Below, piece by piece: positions 57,069 through 64,000 of a stretch of DNA of 64,000 nt (its first letter is position 1; each line of letters starts with the position of its first letter). The notes beneath the pieces were generated by a model. The model was not told the DNA's origin, made no database searches, and saw only the letters and a program-made list of their open reading frames with translations. Made by a program: the position numbers and the translations under genes. The stretch is from Bolinopsis microptera (lineage: Eukaryota; Ctenophora; Tentaculata; Lobata; Bolinopsidae), in NCBI RefSeq assembly GCF_026151205.1, contig NC_087077.1, positions 20,168,198 to 20,232,197 of the forward strand, given 5' to 3'.

Positions 57069-59560
57069 CCCATTTCCAGTGCTTGCTTGTTCTCTTAATT
57101 TCCTCTTCATCAGGAAGATGATCAACTTGTCTCCGTATTTCACCGTATACAAAGCCGAACCCAGTCAATTAATATAGCGATTCGAACTGTCTGAAATGAA
57201 GCTCAGCAGTAGGTACAAATAGGTACTACCCATGGAGTAGCATGTTGAGTAGGTTCATTAGCTAATCAATGTGTCTGTCGTGCAGCGAGCCGGCCTTCAC
57301 AATGGTCATCCCCAGTATTCATTGTACATTGTACTCCTAGATAATATGATCTATAGTTAACTACTAACTAGGCTCTGCATTGTACCCCTAGATATGATCT
57401 ATAGTTAACTACTAACTAGGCTGAATAATTGCTTTGTACAATGAAACTGGGGATCTGCTTAATATCTCTGCAATATCTCTCAACCACATGAATCACCATG
57501 GTAACACAGGAATTATTGTCTCCGAATGATTGAGTCAATATATCACCATGGTAACAATATAATAGATTAATAGATTTAAAAAGCACCCCTTATATATATA
57601 ACTATTAATTAAAACTGCTCTAAAGTTTAACCTTGTAACCCCAAGAGAAATAAACACACATTATGGTCTATCTCCAATGTAAATCTGACGTCAATACTTC
57701 AATAGATCTAAAAACACCGCTAACTATTTCCTATTGAAACAGTAAACACTGCTAAACACTGCTTATATATATTATGACTATTGACCAAGAGAAACACTAA
57801 GAGAAACACACACTCTACACTCACTAACCGGGCTCTCGGCCAGCGTTTAATTAAATTGCCGCTTGAATTACAGCAACAAAGGTAGATCAGGAATAGTTTT
57901 TGTTGTATCGATCTGACCGCAGATGCACCTAAACCTTGCGCGTGCCGCCCACGTGTGCCCTTAAATCTCGGTATCGGTATCTACCCTACTCTTTGAGCTT
58001 TACCTTCTGCTTTGAACAACTCGTGTCTGATCTAATTGCAATACAGAAAGGCCTGGCCCCTTGTAGTCTTCCAACCCTCTTTTAGTTCATTTGCAGCTTC
58101 AATTTAGGTCGGCTATAGTTTGTGAGATCTTGTTTTACTTTGGCAAAGTTTGATTCTGTTTGAGTTGGTCTTGTTCCTGCTAGTACTTTTGCTTTCTTCT
58201 CCTGCAAGCAAACTCTTTCCTTCAAACGGCCGCCGGGTCGGCGGGTTCAATTTATTAATTACTTAGATATTATCTCAATGATATTATCTCAATGATATTA
58301 TCTCTCGTCTCTGTGATATTTATACCTTATAACGTAACGTTTCATGATGTCGCTTATAATATGCTATTTATGAAAGTTTAAAATCAAATCAAATCATTCT
58401 CTCAGTGATTCTGCTTATAAATATTAATTACTTATAGCTCCAGCTTCTCACAGGTCATCGTAACCCTGCAGATTATCTTCACAATTATCTGCCTTATACT
58501 GCTGTTAAGTCATGATTCACATTTCAAACCCTGCTCCTTTATAATATTCACATTTCAAACCCTTATAATTTTCATTTACCAACTACAAGTCATCATTCTC
58601 ACAATAGCCATCATGGCCTAGTATACTGTATAATATAGCGTTTAGTTTAAAACTACGTGTTAATTTAGCGGTTAGTTGAGTAAGTTTTTCTGGGCTGTTA
58701 GGTTGTTTTAGACAGAGTTTTTCAGACATGAATTCTTAACTTGTCTCTGACGAACAGTCGGTGTAGAATGAGGAGGGTATAAATTGGGGAACTGCCCGAA
58801 TATTTGACATTCGGCTTAGAGCAGTGTGCTGTTAACTGCTGTTTTGTGTTGTCGCAATGCATTCTTCCGAATCCTGATTTTAATCAAGTACGAACCATTT
58901 TTATTTGATTGATGTTGTCAAGTTGCAACTCCGTATTTACAATATTACAGACAAATTCTCAAATTCCACGTCAGAAACACTTTCTAATTCCCTCCATTAT
59001 TCTCGGCATATTCAATGAATATGCAACATTTCAGTTTATAACCATGATAACCTTGTCAGCTCACGATAATGTGTTTCACTCGGAGAATAGCCGGCCATAA
59101 TTATTAATTATCGCGTATAACACGTATCAAAAGGATACCGAAAAGTAATAAATTCCCGTAAATTATGTGATCACGCATGAATATCAGAAATATGTTACAA
59201 TCTAATTTCTCGTCCTTGACTCGGTTTGGTGGTAATTTGTCTCTGATAAGATGGAGCCTGGTAGGGTGAATATTTGGGGATCAGTAAAATTATTTAAAGG
59301 GTGGAGTACCAAGCTCGGGGGAGCCCGTTAAAACCTGACATAATTATTCAATATTTGTACCGTATCTCATTGTAACCAGCTCCAATTAATGATCTCCTTA
59401 TCGTGCCGCTTCATATGCAATGAATATGTAATAAATATGCAATGAATATGTAATAAATATGGAATGAATAGTGAGCAGTGGGGATATTATTCTAATATTC
59501 TAATCATTTGATGCTAGCTCGCCTCTGAGCGCTTACTCCGTGTCACTACTCCGTGTCACT
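57069..59560. other. Unique AT-rich DNA, no gene recognised
   Basis: A duplicated GATCTATAGTTAACTACTAA segment lies near 57350 and 57395. CACCATGGTAACA occurs twice near 57496 and 57543. Short repeats of ATGATATTATCTC are near 58270-58300 and of AATGAATATGTAATAAATAT near 59418-59465. Open frames such as 58909-59100 show no domain. Confidence 0.5.
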
Positions 59561-59579
59561 ACTGACTCATGTGTTGAAC

Positions 59580-59700
59580 TTATTAATACTTGATGTGTTT
59601 TATTTGATGTGTTTCATTGCTGGGTTTGTATGATGTAGTGTGTTTAATGCTGTGTGATGTGTTTTAATGCTGTGTGCTGTGTTTTATTGCTGTGTGATGT
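59580..59700. repeat. Degenerate repeat of about 20 bp
   Basis: Several copies of GTGTTTTATTGCTGTGTGAT-like sequence with variable spacing. Confidence 0.7.
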
Positions 59701-60349
59701 AACACAGTGCCCCCGTATGAGGGGTTGAATGTTATCATCTCCTATTTTAATGTGTGGTCCTGCTTTAAGAACAGCTCACTCTATATACTCTGTGATGCTC
59801 ACCCTATTATTATAACTGAGAGGTACTTGATTAGATCCCCTCTCTCATTACACACATAACCCCGCCCTATTTACCTTGTGGTAAAGGTATTATTATTACG
59901 TGGGGTTATTGGAATGTAGCCGCCACAAACTAGTGGGGGTCAGGGGGTTACTGCAGTGTGGTAATACAGAAAGTAGTGGGTCAGGGGCCGTTACCCTCGC
60001 CGCAGTGCTACTGCTACACTGGTTACCCTCATTGTTACACTAGACCACATTAATTTGGGGAGCTGTTTTCTGTTACACTGGAGCTGGAGCTGCAGTGACC
60101 ACACATGACTATTTGGTGACTATTAGTGACTAGTGGGTAGTTTTGTGACCACTATAATATAGTATATCCTACACTGCTATCATTTCTGATTCCAGTAGAA
60201 CATAGAACCTAATGCTGCTGTATCATTTCTAGCTGTTACAGTATCAGTTGTAGCTACTGTAGTGTATTTCCTGGCTCTTCTTCCGAGAGTTTGTTCCACA
60301 ATTCTAATATCGTCGCGACACTTTAATCTTCATTTCACTTATTTTTCAG
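59701..60349. other. Unique DNA
   Basis: Nothing recognised except the splice-acceptor-like end ATTTTTCAG at 60341-60349. Confidence 0.4.
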
Positions 60350-60499
60350 GGCAATTCCTTTCTGTCGGCTGTCGATATTGTTTTAATTGAGTTTAACCAA
60401 CTTTTTAAGTCTTTAAAATTAAACAGCTCACTTAGTATTAGAATTAGTGTTGTGCCGGAACTGTCATCAATATCCATGGATAGCCATCTGTTACTATAG
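60350..60499 (+). CDS. Possible terminal exon (49 codons)
   Basis: After ATTTTTCAG the frame reads GNSFLSAVDIVLIEFNQLFK and continues through KLNSSLSIRISVVPELSSIS to a stop at 60497. The amino-acid mix looks natural, but the opposite strand is also open for 61 codons (60346-60531). No partner exon or homologue is seen. Either strand, or neither, may be coding. Confidence 0.18.
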   Translation, partial: GNSFLSAVDIVLIEFNQLFKSLKLNSSLSIRISVVPELSSISMDSHLLL

Positions 60500-61231
60500 T
60501 AACTAAAGTAAGTAAAGCTATCTGCTAGCACTGTTAATTATAAGACTGAGTGAAATCGCTGCACTTTATTAACAAGCCGTAAATATGTAAATATATTAAG
60601 TCCGAAAAAAAAACGTTTTGCGGAATATTCTGCAGCAATTTTGCTTGTAATCCAAGAGGTAGTGTGGTAATACAGAAAGTAGTCCGGTAATACAGAAAGT
60701 AGTGTGGTAATACACGGAGTGCAGTTACAGCCGGGGGCCAGGCAGTGCTAGTTCACGTTTTGTTCAGATGTCAGGGTATCAGGCCTAATCCAGTTAACAG
60801 GTGAGATGTTAAACAAGGATTTAGTGCTATTACCGCCCCACCGCGACCGCTTGTTAACAGTAATATTAACAATGTAAACGGTAACTCACTTTTCAGATCC
60901 CTCCTGTATTTTACGCCTATTTTACGGGTATTATTTTACGGGTATTAGTTCAGTGACGTGTGAGAGTGTGTGGAAATTGTGCCAACAATGCTCTATTCTT
61001 CCTAGAATATTTTCATTGTTGAGCTGTTAATTGAACTACCTCCCTGGAATTCTATAAACTTGACAACATTCCAGTTCTGGGTAAATCAAATCAGGTCTCG
61101 AATATATCACCTCATATTGATATAGTACACGGCGGTCGGAGAGTACACAGTATCTCTCCAGAGTATATGTTATAAATATCTCCCTCCATCTTGTAGATTC
61201 CGCGGTAAATCGTCCTAATCTGTTGTCCACT
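60500..61231. other. Spacer with a short repeat
   Basis: Three copies of GTGGTAATACAGAAAGTAGT-like sequence near 60660-60720 (also near 59958). No gene is recognised. Confidence 0.45.
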
Positions 61232-62466
61232 GACACAACACACTGTAGTAGCAGGACACAACACACTGTAGTAGCAGGACACAACACACTGTAGTAGCAG
61301 GACACAACACACTGTAGTAGCAGGACACAGCACACTGTAGTAGCAGGACACAACACACTGTAGTAGCAGGACACAGCAGACTGTAGTAGCAGGACACAGC
61401 ACACTGTAGTAGCAGGACACAGCACACTGTAGTAGCAGGACACAGCACACTGTAGTAGCAGGACACAACACACTGTAGTAGCAGGACACAGCACACTGTA
61501 GTAGCAGGACACAGCACACTGTAGTAGCAGGACACAGCACACTGTAGTAGCAGGACACAGCAGACTGTAGTAGCAGGACACAGCACACTGTAGTAGCAGG
61601 ACACAGCACACTGTAGTAGCAGGACACAACACACTGTAGTAGCAGGACACAACACACTGTAGTAGCAGGACACAGCACACTGTAGTAGCAGGACACAGCA
61701 CACTGTAGTAGCAGGACACAGCAGACTGTAGTAGCAGGACACAGCAGACTGTAGTAGCAGGACACAGCACACTGTAGTAGCAGGACACAGCACACTGTAG
61801 TAGCAGGACACAACACACTGTAGTAGCAGGACACAACAGACTGTAGTAGCAGGACACAGCACACTGTAGTAGCAGGACACAACACACTGTAGTAGCAGGA
61901 CACAGCACACTGTAGTAGCAGGACACAGCACACTGTAGTAGCAGGACACAGCACACTGTAGTAGCAGGACACAGCAGACTGTAGTAGCAGGACACAGCAC
62001 ACTGTAGTAGCAGGACACAGCACACTGTAGTAGCAGGACACAACACACTGTAGTAGCAGGACACAACACACTGTAGTAGCAGGACACAGCAGACTGTAGT
62101 AGCAGGACACAGCACACTGTAGTAGCAGGACACAGCACACTGTAGTAGCAGGACACAGCACACTGTAGTAGCAGGACACAACACACTGTAGTAGCAGGAC
62201 ACAGCACACTGTAGTAGCAGGACACAACACACTGTAGTAGCAGGACACAGCACACTGTAGTAGCAGGACACAGCACACTGTAGTAGCAGGACACAACAGA
62301 CTGTAGTAGCAGGACACAACACACTGTAGTAGCAGGACACAGCAGACTGTAGTAGCAGGACACAACACACTGTAGTAGCAGGACACAACAGACTGTAGTA
62401 GCAGGACACAGCACACTGTAGTAGCAGGACACAACACACTGTAGTAGCAGGACACAGCAGACTGTA
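61232..62466. repeat. 23-bp tandem array, about 53 copies
   Basis: ACACTGTAGTAGCAGGACAC plus AGC or AAC. Only two sites vary (AGCAC/AACAC and CACT/GACT). Because the minus strand of the unit has no stop in any frame, three overlapping minus-strand frames of 405-505 codons run through the array. They give a cysteine-rich repeat (SCYYSVLCPATTVCCVLLQ). Confidence 0.97.
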
Positions 62467-62467
62467 G

Positions 62468-62629
62468 CTGGTGCTGCTGAACTATTTGTCTGTACGACCT
62501 GACTCCTGAGTAGTGAGTGCGGTATTTGAGCGTGTGTATTTTGCAGTTAAAACACAATGCTAGCGAACTGTTTTCAATTAATTTGAATTTTATTCTTTTG
62601 TTCGGCTTATCGCAAAAATTACACCTCAA
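62468..62629 (-). CDS. Possible exon with paired CxxC motifs, reading into the 23-bp array
   Basis: The minus-strand frame starts MRCNFCDKPNKR, continues through LALCFNCK, and runs about 54 codons before entering the array. The spacing C3-x2-C6, 19 residues, C26-x2-C29 is the pattern of a small zinc ribbon. With no known domain beyond that and no clear splice site, it may be chance. Confidence 0.2.
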
Positions 62630-62949
62630 TTAAGCGTTGCCTTTGTTCTGAAATCAAGGTTTACTTTATTGATTTCCATTTTCCAGTGTCAAAGTTATAG
62701 TTATTTCTTGAGAGTATGGTAAGCTTGGTAGCAAGATACAATTTGTCGTACTATTTCGAACACACGCCAATAGTAGGCAATGGTAGGCAACAGTAGCCAA
62801 TATAAATAGTAGCCAATAATACTGACACTTAACATTTAACACAGGTTACCAAGGTAGCTTGTAGTTAATAGTAGGTAGGCTATATAACTTGACACATAAG
62901 TCGTGAGAGATTAGTTCAAACGTGGCACATTAATAGTTTTACATTAGCA
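62630..62949. other. Unique spacer
   Basis: Short repeats of AGTAGGCAATGGTAGGCAAC type near 62772-62815. GGTTACCAAGGTAGC near 62845 is a weak X-box relative. No gene is seen. Confidence 0.45.
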
Positions 62950-64000
62950 CATGCATGCCCAGTAAGCAACACTTGTTGCCTTGTGCCCAGTAAGCAACAC
63001 TTGTTGCCTTGTGCCCAGTAAGCAACACTTGTTGCCTTGTGGCCAGTAAGCAACACTTGTTGCCTTGTAGCCAGTAAGCAACACTTGTTGCCTTGTGCCC
63101 AGTAAGCAACACTTGTTGCCTTGTGGCCAGTAAGCAACACTTGTTGCCTTGTAGCCAGTAAGCAACACTTGTTGCCTTGTGCCCAGTAAGCAACACTTGT
63201 TGCCTTGTGCCCAGTAAGCAACACTTGTTGCCTTGTAGCCAGTAAGCAACACTTGTTGCCTTGTAGCCAGTAAGCAACACTTGTTGCCTTGTGCCCAGTA
63301 AGCAACACTTGTTGCCTTGTAGCCAGTAAGCAACACTTGTTGCCTTGTGCCCAGTAAGCAACACTTGTTGCCTTGTGCCCAGTAAGCAACACTTGTTGCC
63401 TTGTAGCCAGTAAGCAACACTTGTTGCCTTGTAGCCAGTAAGCAACACTTGTTGCCTTGTGCCCAGTAAGCAACACTTGTTGCCTTGTGCCCAGTAAGCA
63501 ACACTTGTTGCCTTGTGCCCAGTAAGCAACACTTGTTGCCTTGTGGCCAGTAAGCAACACTTGTTGCCTTGTAGCCAGTAAGCAACACTTGTTGCCTTGT
63601 GCCCAGTAAGCAACACTTGTTGCCTTGTGCCCAGTAAGCAACACTTGTTGCCTTGTAGCCAGTAAGCAACACTTGTTGCCTTGTGCCCAGTAAGCAACAC
63701 TTGTTGCCTTGTGCCCAGTAAGCAACACTTGTTGCCTTGTGCCCAGTAAGCAACACTTGTTGCCTTGTGCCCAGTAAGCAACACTTGTTGCCTTGTGCCC
63801 AGTAAGCAACACTTGTTGCCTTGTGCCCAGTAAGCAACACTTGTTGCCTTGTGCCCAGTAAGCAACACTTGTTGCCTTGTAGCCAGTAAGCAACACTTGT
63901 TGCCTTGTGCTCAGTAAGCAACACTTGTTGCCTTGTGCCCAGTAAGCAACACTTGTTGCCTTGTGCCCAGTAAGCAACACTTGTTGCCTTGTGGCCAGTA
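62950..64000. repeat. 28-bp tandem array running off the window
   Basis: About 37 copies of AGTAAGCAACACTTGTTGCC followed by TTGTGCCC. The last four bases vary (GCCC, AGCC, GGCC). The unit contains the inverted pair GCAACA and TGTTGC with a two-base gap. Minus-strand frames of 309-354 codons arise from the lack of stops. The array is incomplete at 64000. Confidence 0.97.

Noticed and set aside
62916-63980. Minus-strand frames of 309-354 codons
   Set aside because: 28-bp array without stops. All three frames are open and equivalent.

Overview
The window looks like nuclear DNA of an animal. It holds a tetraspanin gene split by GT-AG introns (27672-33561), an apparently intronless secreted coiled-coil gene on the minus strand (44713-45414), AATAAA-type polyadenylation signals, and small non-autonomous DNA transposons with 8-bp target-site duplications. 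There are no bacterial-style operons, ribosome-binding sites or CRISPR arrays, and I see no rRNA or tRNA gene. The species cannot be named from sequence alone; an invertebrate with a repeat-rich genome is my inference.

The dominant content is tandem repeats. About 40 separate minisatellite or satellite arrays, with units of 10 to 130 bp, cover roughly 40% of the window by my estimate. Several show higher-order periods: about 560 bp in 126-1741, 923 bp in 8440-10811, about 296 bp in 18190-19165 and 1155 bp in 29903-32580. Nearly all of the long open reading frames in the window are by-products of arrays that lack stop codons. They are not annotated as genes.

Layout. 1-27 kb: arrays separated by AT-rich unique DNA, with a possible 88-aa lysine-rich membrane protein at 16273-16539 and its frameshifted partial copy. 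27.6-33.6 kb: the tetraspanin gene. Intron 1 is filled by a repeat whose unit contains the end of exon 1 plus its splice donor, and intron 2 by a 41-bp satellite that starts at the donor. 34-41 kb: more arrays and a hAT-like MITE whose sister copy lies in intron 2. 36.8-48.5 kb: old, diverged repeat blocks and one clear segmental duplication (41.6-44.3 kb and 46.9-48.5 kb) flanking the coiled-coil gene. 48.6-49.3 kb: two more MITE families. 51-53.3 kb: a GC-richer block with eight perfect CRE sites and many E-boxes, which looks like a promoter or enhancer. 53.5-64 kb: a 2.9-kb 52-bp array, scattered unique DNA, and two large arrays at the end, the last running off the window.

The most unusual theme is a 14-bp palindrome of the type GTTACCATGGTAAC, the form of an RFX X-box. 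It recurs as isolated copies every few kilobases and also forms the core of many unrelated arrays. The second theme is array growth at 5' splice sites of the tetraspanin gene.
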